Origin: Usitatibacter palustris
Lineage (GTDB): Bacteria > Pseudomonadota > Gammaproteobacteria > Burkholderiales > Usitatibacteraceae
Direction of reading: 5' to 3'
NCBI RefSeq assembly: GCF_013003985.1
Contig: NZ_CP053073.1
Location: 2,046,001-2,110,000, forward strand
Length of the DNA: 64,000 nucleotides
Position numbers and translations under genes: made by a program. Each line of letters starts with the position of its first letter. Position 1 is the first letter of the stretch. The notes under the pieces were generated by a model. It worked only from the letters and a program-made list of their open reading frames with translations. It was not told the origin of the DNA and made no database searches. Positions 34,006-43,883 of this stretch are shown one piece after another.

Positions 34006-34245
34006 TTACTGCTTGACGTGGTTCTTGACGTAGTCGATAGCCTGCTGGACGTTCGTGATCTTCTCGGCTTCCTCGTCGGGAATCTCGCAATCGAAAACTT
34101 CCTCGAGGCGCATGACCAGCTCCACGTTATCCAGGGAGTCGGCGCCCAGGTCTTCCACGAACGAGGATTCGTTCTTCACGTCAGCTTCGGCAACGCCCAG
34201 CTGCTCTGCGACGATCTTCTTGACGCGGGCTTCAAGGTTGTCCAT
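34006..34245 (-). CDS. acpP: Acyl carrier protein
   Basis: 79 residues, highly acidic. The 4'-phosphopantetheine serine is in the [19 protein letters not shown] motif. It carries the growing acyl chain in fatty acid synthesis and is also a donor to lipid A, phospholipid and lipoic acid synthesis. The ribosome site GGAGGA is well placed. The 55 bases before it include a -10-like TAGAAT on the minus strand (34298-34293), so acpP may have its own promoter besides that of fabG. Confidence 0.95.
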   Translation of the reverse strand: MDNLEARVKKIVAEQLGVAEADVKNESSFVEDLGADSLDNVELVMRLEEVFDCEIPDEEAEKITNVQQAIDYVKNHVKQ

Positions 34246-34300
34246 CTACATCCTCCAGGTTCTTGATTCTGTGAGTGCAAAAAAGCGCGACATTCTACCA

Positions 34301-35050
34301 TTAATCCATGTGCATCCCGCCGTTCACATGCAGCGTGGCGCCCGTAATGTAGCCTGCTTGTGGCGACGAAAGGAAAAGCACGGCCTGTGCCACGTCATCG
34401 ACGCGGCCGAGTCGGCCGAGGGGAACGTTGGCGACGAGTTTCTTCACCTGTTCCTCTTCGAGCGCGCGGGTCATGTCGGTTTCAATGAATCCGGGCGCGA
34501 CACAGTTGACCGTGATGTTGCGGCTGCCGATTTCACGCGCCAGCGACTTTGAAAATCCTACCAGGCCCGCCTTCGCGGCCGCGTAGTTGGCCTGGCCGGG
34601 GTTGCCGGTGTGGCCCACCACGCTCGTCACGTTGACGATGCGTCCGCTGCGCGCCTTCATCATGCCGCGCAGGACCGCGCGCGACAGCACGAAGGCGCTC
34701 TTCAGGTTGGTAGCCTGGATCTCGTCCCACTCTTCGTCCTTCATCCGCGCAAGAAGGTTGTCGCGCGTGACGCCGGCATTGTTCACCAGGATTCCCACGG
34801 GCCCGAATTCAGTGCCGATTTCGTCCACGAGCGCGGCACAGCGCGCACTGTCGCGGACGTCGAGCACCTTTCCGGCGCCCTTGCCGCCCAGCGCCTTGAT
34901 CGCCGCGGTGATGCCTTCGGCACCCTTGTCCGACGTCGAGGTTCCGATCACCGTGGCACCGGCCTTCACGAGCGTGGCGAGGATCGCCTCACCGATGCCG
35001 CGACTGGCACCGGTCACGAGGGCCACTTGTCCGTTGAGCATGTTTGTCAT
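34301..35050 (-). CDS. fabG: 3-oxoacyl-ACP reductase
   Basis: 249 residues from the ATG at 35050, overlapping the fabD stop by ATGA; an open upstream extension is a shadow of fabD. It reduces 3-oxoacyl-ACP with NADPH. The nucleotide site is VTGASRGIGEAI, with NNAGVTRDNLL, the catalytic Tyr/Lys in YAAAKAGLVGFSKSLAREIG, and the C-terminal GYITGATLHVNGGMHM typical of FabG. Confidence 0.94.
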   Translation of the reverse strand: MTNMLNGQVALVTGASRGIGEAILATLVKAGATVIGTSTSDKGAEGITAAIKALGGKGAGKVLDVRDSARCAALVDEIGTEFGPVGILVNNAGVTRDNLLARMKDEEWDEIQATNLKSAFVLSRAVLRGMMKARSGRIVNVTSVVGHTGNPGQANYAAAKAGLVGFSKSLAREIGSRNITVNCVAPGFIETDMTRALEEEQVKKLVANVPLGRLGRVDDVAQAVLFLSSPQAGYITGATLHVNGGMHMD

Positions 35051-35973
35051 CCCTGTCCGATGGCCGCGACCAGCGCGGCGGTATCCGTGACCGCGACGCA
35101 TTCGGCGTCCGCGGCAATTCGTTTCGACAATCCCGTGAGCACCTTGCCCGGTCCGCACTCGACGATGCGAGTCACGCCCTGGGACGAGAACCATTGCACG
35201 GTTTCCACCCAGCGCACAGGACTGTAGATCTGCTCGACCAGCGCTTCGCGAATGGTTGCAGGGTCCGATGACGCTTTCACGTGGCGGTTCTGGATGACCG
35301 GCACCTTGGGCGCACGGACCTCGATGCCCGCGAGGCGCTCGCGCACGCGTTCTGCCGCGGGCTTCATCAGGCTGCAATGCGACGGCGCGCTCATCGGGAG
35401 CATCAGGGCGCGCTTCGCGCCGCGCTCCTTGGCGAGCACCATGCCGCGCTCGACCGCGGCGCGGTGGCCGGCAATCACGATCTGCTTCGGGTCGTTCAAA
35501 TTCGCGGGCTCGAGCACTTCGCCCTGCGCGGCCGACGCACAGACCTCGCGCACGGCACCCTCTTCCAGGCCGAGGATCGCGGCGATGCCGCCAATGCCCT
35601 CGGGCACGGCTTCCTGCATCGATTGGGCGCGGAAGCGAACGAGCGGAACGGCGTCTTCGAAGCGCAGCGACTCGGAGGCCACCAACGCGGAATACTCGCC
35701 GAGGCTGTGGCCGGCGAAATACGTCGGCATCGGGCCGCCCTTCTCCCGCCACGCGCGCCAGCACGCCACGCCCGCCACCAGCATCAGCGGCTGCGTGTTC
35801 ACGGTCTGGTTGAGCGCTTCGGCGGGCCCGTCGTTCGCCATCGCCCAGAGGTCGATGCCGAGGATCGAGGAGGCCTCGCGGAACGTCTGCTCGACGATGG
35901 GCAGGTCCGCGAACCCTTTCATCATGCCGAGCGATTGCGAGCCCTGGCCGGGGAAGACGATGGCGAGTGTCAT
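35047..35973 (-). CDS. fabD: Malonyl-CoA-ACP transacylase
   Basis: 308 residues. It moves the malonyl group from CoA to ACP. The N-terminal AIVFPGQGSQSLGMMKGF, the nucleophile in FAGHSLGEYSALVASESL (Ser near residue 92), the arginine in VRFRAQSMQEAVPEG and the His in AMSAPSHCSLMKPAAER (its MLPMSAPSHC version) mark the active site. The start lies 7 bases after the fabH stop. Confidence 0.94.
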   Translation of the reverse strand: MTLAIVFPGQGSQSLGMMKGFADLPIVEQTFREASSILGIDLWAMANDGPAEALNQTVNTQPLMLVAGVACWRAWREKGGPMPTYFAGHSLGEYSALVASESLRFEDAVPLVRFRAQSMQEAVPEGIGGIAAILGLEEGAVREVCASAAQGEVLEPANLNDPKQIVIAGHRAAVERGMVLAKERGAKRALMLPMSAPSHCSLMKPAAERVRERLAGIEVRAPKVPVIQNRHVKASSDPATIREALVEQIYSPVRWVETVQWFSSQGVTRIVECGPGKVLTGLSKRIAADAECVAVTDTAALVAAIGQG

Positions 35974-35980
35974 GGCGATA

Positions 35981-36940
35981 TCAGTAGCGAAGGAGCACCG
36001 AGCCCCAGGTGAAGCCGCCGCCCACGCCCTGCAGCAGGACGAGATGACCGGGCTTCACGCGTCCGTCGCGAACGGCGACGTCGAGGGCCAGCGGAATGGA
36101 CGCGGCAGAGGTGTTGGCGTGCTGGTCGACGGTCACGATGCATTTCGCATTGTCGAGGCCGAGCTTCTTGCCGACGTGCGAAATGATGCGCACGTTGGCC
36201 TGGTGCGCGATGTAGGCGTCGAGATCGCCGAGCGTGAGTTTGTTGGCCGCGAGGATCGACCGCGCGGATTCTTCCAGAACGCGCACCGCGAGGCGGAAGA
36301 CGGCGGTGCCGTCCATCTTGAGCGTGGGGTCCCCCAGCACCGAACCACGGTTCACCGTGCCCGGCGTATTGAGGATGGCGGCGTGGCGGCCATCGGCATG
36401 CAATTCGGAGGCGATGATGCCCTGCTTGTCGGAGGCCTCGAGCAACACGGCGCCCGCGCCATCGCCGAAGAGCACGCAGGTGCCGCGGTCCTTCCAGTCG
36501 AGGATGCGCGAGAAGACCTCGGCACCGACGACGAGCGCGCAGCGATGCGCGCCGGAACGAATGAAGAGATCGGCCGTGGCGAGCGCGTAGGTAAAGCCCG
36601 AGCAAACGGCCTGCACGTCGAATGCGGCGCCCCGCGTGACGCCGAGCTTCGCCTGCAGCAGGCAGGCACTCGACGGGAACACCATGTCAGGCGTGGAAGT
36701 CGCGACGATGATGAGGTCGACATCGGCGGCGCTGCGGCCGGCCATTTCGAGCGCGCGCCGGCACGCGTGCAGCGCGAGATCGCTGGTCGATTCATCCTCG
36801 GCCGCGATGTGCCGCTGGCGAATGCCCGTGCGCTCGACGATCCATTGGTCGCTGGTCTCGACGATCGACTCGAGATCGCGATTGGTCAGGACCTTCTCCG
36901 GAAGATGACCGCCGGTGCCCGTGATCCGCGAAAAAGTCAC
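35981..36940 (-). CDS. fabH: Beta-ketoacyl-ACP synthase III
   Basis: 319 residues from a GTG at 36940 that overlaps the plsX stop as GTGA. It starts fatty acid synthesis by joining acetyl-CoA to malonyl-ACP. The active-site Cys is in [14 protein letters not shown], the His in [16 protein letters not shown] and the Asn in [26 protein letters not shown] closes the protein. Position between plsX and fabD is the canonical order. Confidence 0.94.
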   Translation of the reverse strand: MTFSRITGTGGHLPEKVLTNRDLESIVETSDQWIVERTGIRQRHIAAEDESTSDLALHACRRALEMAGRSAADVDLIIVATSTPDMVFPSSACLLQAKLGVTRGAAFDVQAVCSGFTYALATADLFIRSGAHRCALVVGAEVFSRILDWKDRGTCVLFGDGAGAVLLEASDKQGIIASELHADGRHAAILNTPGTVNRGSVLGDPTLKMDGTAVFRLAVRVLEESARSILAANKLTLGDLDAYIAHQANVRIISHVGKKLGLDNAKCIVTVDQHANTSAASIPLALDVAVRDGRVKPGHLVLLQGVGGGFTWGSVLLRY

Positions 36941-37998
36941 GCCGCAGCCTCTTCCCCGCCCGTGGCCGGCGCCGGCGCAGGCGCCGACAGGAGCCCGAGC
37001 TCGTTGAGGCGCGCAATCTCCACGCCGATGCGCTCGATGACGCCGTGGCTCACCTCGGAGGCGGCGCGGGTAAGCGCCGTACGGAAAGCCAGGCGATCGG
37101 CCGAGCCGTGGCTCTTCACGACGATGCCGCGCAATCCGAGCAGCGCCGCGCCGTTGTAGTAGCGGTGATCCACGCGGCGGCGGAAACGCTTGATGACGAC
37201 ATAGGACACCGCGGCGGCCAGGCGCGTGAAGATCGAGCGCGTGTATTCCTCCTTGAGGAAGTCGCCCAGCATCTTCGCGAGGCCCTCGGACGTCTTCAAC
37301 GCGACGTTGCCGACGAAGCCATCGCAGACCACGACGTCGGTCGTGCCCTTGTAGATGTCGTTGCCTTCGATGTTGCCGTAGAAATTGAGGGGGCTCTTGC
37401 GCAGCAACTCGCCGGCGGCCTTCACGACTTCGTTGCCCTTGATCTCTTCCGAGCCGATGTTGAGCAGGCCGACCGTGGGCCGCGCCTTGCCTTCGACGGC
37501 CTCGACGAGGCACGCACCCATAATCGCGAACTGCAGGAGGTGCTCCGAAGTGCAATCGGCATTCGCGCCGAGGTCGAGCGCATACACCTGGCCCTTGCGG
37601 GTCGGCAGCACCGCGCAGATGGCGGGCCGGTCGATGCCGGGCAGTGTCTTGAGGACGAATTTGGCGGTGCCCATCAGCGCACCGGTGTTGCCCGCGCTCA
37701 CGCAGGCCTGCGCGCGACCCGACTTCACGAGGTCGATCGCCACGCGCATCGAGGAATCCTTCTTCGTGCGGATGGCACTGCGCACGTCTTCGTCCATGCC
37801 GACCTGCTGCGACGCAGGCACGACCGTGAGGCGTGGGCCGGGGTTGTGGCGCGCGAGCTCTTTCGCCAGCACGTCGGGCAGGCCGACGAGCAGCAGCTCG
37901 GCTTCAGGGTGCTCCGCGAGGAAGTCGACGCTCGCGGGGATCGTGACCGCGGGGCCGTGATCCCCGCCCATCGCATCGACGGCGATGACGGTCCTCAT
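36937..37998 (-). CDS. plsX: Phosphate acyltransferase
   Basis: 353 residues. It makes acyl-phosphate from acyl-ACP for phosphatidic acid synthesis. The N-terminal [19 protein letters not shown] is diagnostic, with [30 protein letters not shown] and [19 protein letters not shown]-terminal Ala/Pro-rich stretch of about 15 residues follows the enzyme domain. It follows rpmF by 27 bases. Confidence 0.94.
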   Translation of the reverse strand: MRTVIAVDAMGGDHGPAVTIPASVDFLAEHPEAELLLVGLPDVLAKELARHNPGPRLTVVPASQQVGMDEDVRSAIRTKKDSSMRVAIDLVKSGRAQACVSAGNTGALMGTAKFVLKTLPGIDRPAICAVLPTRKGQVYALDLGANADCTSEHLLQFAIMGACLVEAVEGKARPTVGLLNIGSEEIKGNEVVKAAGELLRKSPLNFYGNIEGNDIYKGTTDVVVCDGFVGNVALKTSEGLAKMLGDFLKEEYTRSIFTRLAAAVSYVVIKRFRRRVDHRYYNGAALLGLRGIVVKSHGSADRLAFRTALTRAASEVSHGVIERIGVEIARLNELGLLSAPAPAPATGGEEAAA

Positions 37999-38025
37999 TG
38001 CAACGGGTGCAATGATGTCCGGCGC

Positions 38026-38202
38026 TCAGTCCTTGGTCTTGATGACCTTCTTGCCGCGGTAGTGGCCCGAGGGCGACACGTGGTGCCGGAGGTGCGTCTC
38101 GCCCGTGGTGGGCTCGACGGCGAGCGGCGGGTTCACGAGGAAATCGTGGGCCCGGTGCATGCCGCGCTTCGACGGCGACTTCTTGTTCTGTTGGACAGCC
38201 AT
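38026..38202 (-). CDS. rpmF: 50S ribosomal protein L32
   Basis: 58 residues, read directly from the sequence between 38202 and 38026: [20 protein letters not shown], then a conserved [18 protein letters not shown]. It is a component of the large ribosomal subunit and lies, as in many bacteria, between yceD and plsX. A SD-like GGAGAA precedes the ATG. It has no zinc-finger cysteines, so it is the Cys-free form of L32. Confidence 0.94.
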   Translation of the reverse strand: MAVQQNKKSPSKRGMHRAHDFLVNPPLAVEPTTGETHLRHHVSPSGHYRGKKVIKTKD

Positions 38203-38218
38203 GGTTCTTCTCCTGTGT

Positions 38219-38722
38219 TCAGCGTTGATCCGGCTTCTTCACGGCGCGCAGCACCGCGAACGGCGATTCCTTTTTCGGCACGTCCTCCGCCTTGGCGGGG
38301 ACGTCTTCGAGCCCGGGCTTTCGCGGCACCATCGGCAGGGCCAGGATCACCGCGTCTTCGACCAGGTCGCGGACGTCGATCGGACCGTCCACCACCACGA
38401 AATCCTCGTCTTCGCTCTCCATCTCGATCGGCGGCAGGCTGGATTCATCATCCACCAGCACCAGCCGGTCTTCGATCGCCACGTCGAACCGGAAAACCTC
38501 GAGCGTGGATTGGCACGTAAGCGGAGCGAAGCCCTTGATTATACACGACACTACCTTGCGTTGCTGCTTATCCAGGTAGGCCGAAACGGTGTAGTCGAAC
38601 TCGCCCTCGGGGCCCGCAACCAGGTCGAGCACCCCATCCAGGTCGGCAGGCGTCAGCCGTCCGCTCAGCACCTTGGGTTTGGTGCTCAGCATGGTGGGGT
38701 CGATGATCCAATCGTCAGCCAT
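38219..38722 (-). CDS. YceD/DUF177-family protein
   Basis: 167 residues of the YceD (DUF177) family, known in E. coli and plants to assist accumulation of 23S rRNA or ribosome large-subunit biogenesis. The CxxxFxV-type segment is replaced here by [20 protein letters not shown], with the two spaced cysteines that mark the family, and an acidic middle ([20 protein letters not shown]). The gene precedes rpmF with a gap of 16 bases, the typical pairing. Confidence 0.85.
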   Translation of the reverse strand: MADDWIIDPTMLSTKPKVLSGRLTPADLDGVLDLVAGPEGEFDYTVSAYLDKQQRKVVSCIIKGFAPLTCQSTLEVFRFDVAIEDRLVLVDDESSLPPIEMESEDEDFVVVDGPIDVRDLVEDAVILALPMVPRKPGLEDVPAKAEDVPKKESPFAVLRAVKKPDQR

Positions 38723-38771
38723 GGCGCCGCATGGTAGGCTTCCCGATCACTTAAGTCAATAACAAGCTGAT

Positions 38772-39356
38772 TTGAAAGACTTTTTACTCGTCCTGGCCTC
38801 CGGCTCCCGGTACCGCCGCGAGCTGCTCGAGCGCCTCGGGCTGCCCTTCCAGACCTGGTCCCCGGACATCGACGAGAGCGCCCATCCCGGCGAGGCTCCC
38901 ATCGACACGGCGAGACGCCTCAGCCGCGCCAAGGCCGAAGCCGGTGCCGCCCGCTTTGCGAACGCCTGGGTGATCGGGTCGGACCAGGTCGCCGACCTCG
39001 GCGGCCAAGCGATCGGCAAGCCCGGCACGCACGACAAGGCCCGCGAACAACTTCGCTCGATGCGGGGCAAGACGGTTCTATTCCACACGGGCCTGTGCGT
39101 CGCGAACGCCGCGCGTGTTCGCGTCGTGGAATCCCTGGTCACAACGGAGGTCGCGTTCCGCCAGCTCAGCGACACCGAAATCGAGCGCTACCTCGATCGC
39201 GAGCCTGCCTTCGACTGTGCCGGTGCCGCGAAGAGCGAAGCGCTGGGCATCAGCCTGCTCGAACGGCTTTCCGGCGACGACCCTACTGCGCTCGTCGGCC
39301 TGCCGCTCATCGCGCTTTGCGGGATGCTGCGCGCCGAAGGCCTCGAGATCCCCTGA
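38772..39356 (+). CDS. Maf-type nucleotide pyrophosphatase, YceF subgroup
   Basis: 194 residues from a TTG start. It hydrolyses a modified nucleoside triphosphate (7-methyl-GTP in the YceF group) to its monophosphate, keeping it out of nucleic acid. The signature LASGSRYRRELLERLG, DESAHPGEAPIDTARRLSRAKA, WVIGSDQVADLGG and GKPGTHDKAREQL are visible. The SRYRRELL motif and the location opposite yceD favour the YceF type over the dTTP/UTP type. Its stop and the start of the next gene share ATGA-like bases. Confidence 0.87.
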   Translation: MKDFLLVLASGSRYRRELLERLGLPFQTWSPDIDESAHPGEAPIDTARRLSRAKAEAGAARFANAWVIGSDQVADLGGQAIGKPGTHDKAREQLRSMRGKTVLFHTGLCVANAARVRVVESLVTTEVAFRQLSDTEIERYLDREPAFDCAGAAKSEALGISLLERLSGDDPTALVGLPLIALCGMLRAEGLEIP

Positions 39357-40063
39357 TGGCCGGCCGCCTCTACCTCGTTCCCGCGTGGCTCTCGGAAGAC
39401 GCGCCTGTCGAAAGCGTGCTGCCGACCACCGTGCTCGAACGGATCCGCACGTTGAATGATTTTGTCGTCGAGGATGCGAAGAGCGCCCGGCGCTTCCTCA
39501 CGGCCTGCGGTCATCCAGGCCCGATGCGCGACGTGGCGATGAAGGAGCTCAACGAGCACACCGCCGCGCGCGACGTTCCGGATTTGCTCGAAGCCGTCCG
39601 CGCGGGACGCGACGTGGGCCTGCTGTCGGAGGCCGGTGTACCCGCCGTTGCCGATCCAGGTTCGCTTCTCGTCGCTGCGGCGCACGCCGAAGGCATCGCT
39701 GTCGTCCCGCTCTCGGGCCCCTCTTCCATCGTGCTGGCGCTCATGGCCTCGGGACTCGAGGGGCAGCGCTTCCGCTTCCTGGGGTACCTCCCCGCGGACG
39801 CGAGCGAGCGCACGAAGGCGATCCTCGAACTGGAGAAGCGCTCCGCCCGCGAGCGCGAGACGCAGGTCTTCATCGAGACGCCCTATCGCAACGACGCGCT
39901 GTTCGCGTCGCTGCTGGAAAGTTGCCGGCCCGGAACGCGTATCGCGATCGCGGTCGACCTGACAGGACCCGAGGAGTCGGTGCGCATGCAGGCGGTGGAA
40001 GCGTGGCGGCGCAAGCCCGCGACGATCGGCAAGCGCCCGGCGACCTTCCTGCTGCTCGCCTAG
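39356..40063 (+). CDS. RsmI-like SAM-dependent methyltransferase
   Basis: 235 residues from the ATG at 39356, which overlaps the Maf stop (TGATG); further upstream open sequence is a shadow. It belongs to the tetrapyrrole methylase fold: RLYLVPAWLSEDAP near the start, GLLSEAGVPAVADPGSLLVA, and VPLSGPSSIVLALMASGLEG, all as in RsmI, the enzyme that 2'-O-methylates C1402 of 16S rRNA. It is a short stand-alone version with a slightly different start from classic RsmI, so the exact substrate is not certain. Translationally coupled to the Maf gene. Confidence 0.8.
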   Translation: MAGRLYLVPAWLSEDAPVESVLPTTVLERIRTLNDFVVEDAKSARRFLTACGHPGPMRDVAMKELNEHTAARDVPDLLEAVRAGRDVGLLSEAGVPAVADPGSLLVAAAHAEGIAVVPLSGPSSIVLALMASGLEGQRFRFLGYLPADASERTKAILELEKRSARERETQVFIETPYRNDALFASLLESCRPGTRIAIAVDLTGPEESVRMQAVEAWRRKPATIGKRPATFLLLA

Positions 40064-42924
40064 CGGACCTGCGACTGGACGTAGAGGTTGTTCTGCCGCA
40101 GCAGCGGATAGATCTGCTCGGCGCGAACGGGTGCGGAGAAGTAGAAGCCCTGCCCGATCCGGCAGCCCTTCGAGCGCAGGAGTGCGAGCTGCCCCGCCGT
40201 CTCCACACCCTCGGCGATCGTCTCGAGGTCGAGGCTCTTGGCCATGTTGATGATGGCCACGACGATCGCGGTGTCGTTGGGGTCGACCGTGATGTCGCGG
40301 ATGAAGCTCTGGTCGATCTTCAGCTTCTGGATCGGCAGGCGCTTCAGGTACGACAAGCTCGAGTAGCCCGTGCCGAAGTCGTCGATCGCCAGGTGGATAC
40401 CCATTTCCGAGAGGCGGTTGAGCAGCATGATCATGCCCTCGGTCTGGCGCATGACCTGGCTCTCGGTGATTTCCAGCTCGAGCAGCGAGGGATCCAGGCG
40501 CGTGTCCGCGAGCACACGCGTGACCATGTCGAGGAACGCCTTGTCGCTGAACTGGCGCGCCGAGAGGTTGATGGCCATGCGGCGCGGCGCGAGACCCTGG
40601 TCCTGCCATTCGCGCGCCTGGCGGCAACCTTCGCGCAGCACCCATTCGCCAATTTCGTTGATGAGGCCGGTTTCCTCGGCGAGCGGAATGAAGTCGCCCG
40701 GCATTACCGTGCCCGAATCCTCGGTCTTCCAGCGCACCAGGGCCTCGAGCGCGATGATCTCGCCGGTCTCGAGGTTCACCTGCGGCTGGTAGTGAAGGAC
40801 GAAATCCTTCTGCATGACCGCGCGGCGCAGCGCCGATTCGAGCGTCATGCGGCGCTTCACGGCGATGTTCATCTGCGCCGTGAAGTATTGATACGTGTTC
40901 TTCCCCAGCCCCTTGCCGTGGAACATCGCCGTGTCGGCGTTCTTCATCAGCGTCTGCGCGTCGCGGCCGTCCTCGGGGAAGACCGCGATGCCCACCGAAC
41001 CCGACACGTGCTGCTCCGTGCCACCGAGGAGGAAAGGCTGGCGAAGCGAGTTGAGGATCTTCTGGGCAACGATCGAGGCGCCGCGGCCATCCTCGATGCT
41101 GTCGAGCAGCACGATGAACTCATCGCCGCCCTGGCGCGCGATCGTGTCCTCGAGGCGCACGCATTCGGAGAGCTTGCGCGAGACCTGGCGCAGCAACTCG
41201 TCGCCGACATCGTGGCCGAGTGTGTCGTTGATGTTCTTGAAGTTGTCGAGGTCGATGAAGAGCACCGCGACCTTGCGGTGGCCGCGCTCGGCGCGGGCGA
41301 TCGAGTGCGCGAGGCGGTCCTGGAGCAGCGAGCGATTCGGCAGGCCCGTGAGGTTGTCGTGGTACGCGAGGTGCTGGATGCGCTGCTGGATCACCTTGCG
41401 ATCGGTGATATCCCGGGAGTTGAACACAACGCCGCCGATGTGCGGATTCGTGAGGCAATTCGTGCCGAGCGATTCGAAAGTGCGCCACATGCCGTCGCGG
41501 TGGCGAACACGGAACTCGACCGGCTCGCGTGACTGCTCGGATTCGATGATGCGGCGGAAGGCGGTGCGGACGTGTTCCACGTCATCGCGATGAACCATCT
41601 CGAACACCGATCCTCCGACCGTTTCGGAGGGCTCGTAGCCCATCAGGTGCCTGAGCGCGGGGCTCTGGTAGCGGATCGTTCCGTCCTCCGCGACCACGGA
41701 GATGAGGTCCAGCGCCGACTCGGTGAGCACGCGGAAGCGCGATTCGCTCGCCTCGAGCGCTCGCTCGGCTTCCTTGTACGTCGTGACGTCGGTGATCACG
41801 CCGATGAGTCCCGCGACCTCGCCGTTGCGATCGACGAAGCTCACCTTGTTGTAGAGCATCTCGTGCGGCAGGCCGCGCGTGTCGGGGACGAGCGCTTCGT
41901 AGCTCGTCGAGGCGGGTTGCTCGTAGAGGAGCTTGTCACGTGCGTGGTGCAGGCTCGCGCTCGGCTCGCCGAACATGTCGAAGACGGTCTTGCCGATCCA
42001 GCTGCGCCCGCCGCCGAACAGCTCGTCCCATGCACGGTTGTAGACCTGGTAGCGCCCTTCGCGATCCTTGAAGTACACGGGGCTCGGGATCGCGTCGATC
42101 AGCGCACGCGTGAAGTGGAGCTGCCGGCCGAGCTCCCGCTCGGTGAGCGTGGCCTCGGTGACATCGATGCAGCACGCGAGCAAGCCGGTGATGTTGTCGT
42201 GCTCGTCGCGCAGGGGTGCGGCCGAGCCGTTGATGTGGATCATGGTGCCGTCGGCACGCTGGCGCTCGAGCTCGAGGCCCGTGAGGACCTCGCCCGCGAT
42301 CACGCGTTCACGCAGCGACTGCCCCTCCTCGCGATGCGACGTGGGAATGAACGGCGCGCGACGGCCCATCGCCTGTTCGCGCGTGAAGCCGAAGGTGCGC
42401 TCGGCCGCCGGATTCCAGAACGTGATCTTGCCCTCGCGGTCCGCGGTGTAGATCGCGACCGGTGAATTCTCGACGATGGCGGTCAGGAACGCGTTCATCT
42501 GGTAGAGCGCGCGGTCCTTCGTGCGCTGCTCCGTGAGGTCGATGAAGGAACCGATCACGAGGCGGCCGGGCCCTTCCTTGCCGAGGACGGAGACGCTGCG
42601 CCGGACCCACACCTCGCGGCCGTCCTTGCGGATGTAGCGCTTGTCGACGGAGAGCGGCACGCCGTGGCCGGCGCGAAGTTCGTCGAGGTGCTTCAGGTCG
42701 CGGGCGATGTCGTCGGGATGCGTGACATCGCGGAACGAGCGGCCCAGCAACTCCTCGCGCGTGTAGCCGAGGATCTCGCAAAAGGCCCGGTTCACTCGCT
42801 GGAAGACGCCGTCCAGGTTGACGAGCGTGAGTCCGACGGCGGTCTTGTCGAAGGCTTCCCGAATCAGCTCGTACTCGACCTGCGGACGGCCCGCGCTGGC
42901 GTCGTCCCGCTCGTTTACCGCCAT
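40060..42924 (-). CDS. Four-PAS GGDEF-EAL cyclic di-GMP signalling protein
   Basis: 954 residues, soluble (no clear membrane segments). Four PAS sensor domains occupy residues about 20-130, 140-260, 270-385 and 395-510; then a GGDEF domain (RQGGDEFIVLLDSIED near residue 598) and an EAL domain (EALVRW near 728, with LAIDDFGTGYSSLSYLKRLP and QGFYFSAPV). The canonical GGDEF loop is intact and the EAL metal residues (EALVRW, DDFGTG, IDQSFI) are present, so both synthesis and breakdown of cyclic di-GMP are possible; usually one dominates. It starts opposite the S49 peptidase end with a 10-base overlap on the same strand. Confidence 0.93.
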   Translation of the reverse strand: MAVNERDDASAGRPQVEYELIREAFDKTAVGLTLVNLDGVFQRVNRAFCEILGYTREELLGRSFRDVTHPDDIARDLKHLDELRAGHGVPLSVDKRYIRKDGREVWVRRSVSVLGKEGPGRLVIGSFIDLTEQRTKDRALYQMNAFLTAIVENSPVAIYTADREGKITFWNPAAERTFGFTREQAMGRRAPFIPTSHREEGQSLRERVIAGEVLTGLELERQRADGTMIHINGSAAPLRDEHDNITGLLACCIDVTEATLTERELGRQLHFTRALIDAIPSPVYFKDREGRYQVYNRAWDELFGGGRSWIGKTVFDMFGEPSASLHHARDKLLYEQPASTSYEALVPDTRGLPHEMLYNKVSFVDRNGEVAGLIGVITDVTTYKEAERALEASESRFRVLTESALDLISVVAEDGTIRYQSPALRHLMGYEPSETVGGSVFEMVHRDDVEHVRTAFRRIIESEQSREPVEFRVRHRDGMWRTFESLGTNCLTNPHIGGVVFNSRDITDRKVIQQRIQHLAYHDNLTGLPNRSLLQDRLAHSIARAERGHRKVAVLFIDLDNFKNINDTLGHDVGDELLRQVSRKLSECVRLEDTIARQGGDEFIVLLDSIEDGRGASIVAQKILNSLRQPFLLGGTEQHVSGSVGIAVFPEDGRDAQTLMKNADTAMFHGKGLGKNTYQYFTAQMNIAVKRRMTLESALRRAVMQKDFVLHYQPQVNLETGEIIALEALVRWKTEDSGTVMPGDFIPLAEETGLINEIGEWVLREGCRQAREWQDQGLAPRRMAINLSARQFSDKAFLDMVTRVLADTRLDPSLLELEITESQVMRQTEGMIMLLNRLSEMGIHLAIDDFGTGYSSLSYLKRLPIQKLKIDQSFIRDITVDPNDTAIVVAIINMAKSLDLETIAEGVETAGQLALLRSKGCRIGQGFYFSAPVRAEQIYPLLRQNNLYVQSQVR

Positions 42925-43883
42925 GAGGTCCCCGAGCCGGTGGCCGATTCAAGCAACGCGCGGCCCAGCGTTTCACCAAAGCTCGTGCCGAAACGCTTGG
43001 AGAGCGCCTCGAAGTAGTTCTCGTCGGGCGTGAAATCCACGATGCGCTCGGCCTTGACCACCTCGCGCGCCACGTAGTCGAGGCTGCCCAGCGCGTCGGC
43101 GAGGCCGAGCTCCACGCTGCGCTCGCCCGTCCACACGAGGCCCGAGAAGATCTCGGGCGATTCCTGGAGGCGCTTGCCGCGGCCCTGCTTCACGACGTTC
43201 ACGAACTGCGCGTGGATTTCCGCGAGCATCTTCTGCGCGTGTTCCTTGTGCGCCGGATTCTCGGGCGCGAAGGGATCGAGGAAGTCCTTGTTCGTCCCGG
43301 CGGTGTAGGTGCGTCGCTCGATGCCCAGTTTGTCCATCGCACCGGTGAATCCGAATCCGCCCATGATCACGCCGATCGAGCCCACGAGGCTCGCTTTGTC
43401 GACGTAGATCTTGTCGGTGGCGACGGCAACGTAGTAGCCGCCCGACGCGCAGAGGTCCTGCACGACGGCGTAGACGGGGATCGCCGGATACTTCACGCGC
43501 AGCCGGCGGATTTCGTCGTTGATGTAGCCCGCCTGGACGGGGCTGCCGCCCGGGCTGTTGATGCGCAACACCACGCCCTGCGTGTTGCGATCCTTGAATG
43601 CGCTGTTGAGCGCCGCGATCATCTTGTCGGCGGAGGCCTTCGCTTCGACGCCGATCACGCCCTTCAGCTCGACGAGCGCGGTGTGCTTGCCGATGGTCGT
43701 GCGCTCAGTGTCGGGACGGCCGATCCACCCGAACCAGTTCGCCAGCAGGAGGAAGGCGAACAGCAGCCACAGCAGCTTGATCAGCAGCGACCACTGGCGC
43801 GCGCGGCGATTTTCCTCGAGACCCTTGAGGGCAAGTTTTTCGAGGACGGCGCGTTCCCAGGGAGGCGGGAGGGGCTCGTTCAT
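42915..43883 (-). CDS. sppA: S49-family signal peptide peptidase (SppA-like)
   Basis: 322 residues from the ATG at 43883, overlapping the upstream Rieske gene by 4 bases. One membrane anchor (LLIKLLWLLFAFLLLANWFGW) near residue 40. The serine is in LCASGGYYVAVATDKIY and the lysine, about 50 residues later, in TAGTNKDFLDPFAPEN, giving the Ser-Lys dyad; INSPGGSPVQAG is the oxyanion motif. It would degrade leftover signal peptides in the membrane. This is the half-size, single-domain SppA, common in betaproteobacteria. Confidence 0.88.
   Translation of the reverse strand: MNEPLPPPWERAVLEKLALKGLEENRRARQWSLLIKLLWLLFAFLLLANWFGWIGRPDTERTTIGKHTALVELKGVIGVEAKASADKMIAALNSAFKDRNTQGVVLRINSPGGSPVQAGYINDEIRRLRVKYPAIPVYAVVQDLCASGGYYVAVATDKIYVDKASLVGSIGVIMGGFGFTGAMDKLGIERRTYTAGTNKDFLDPFAPENPAHKEHAQKMLAEIHAQFVNVVKQGRGKRLQESPEIFSGLVWTGERSVELGLADALGSLDYVAREVVKAERIVDFTPDENYFEALSKRFGTSFGETLGRALLESATGSGTSWR

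Noticed and set aside
39095..39355. Upstream extension of the RsmI-like protein
   Set aside because: It overlaps the Maf gene in another frame; the ATG at 39356 is coupled to the Maf stop and gives the family length.
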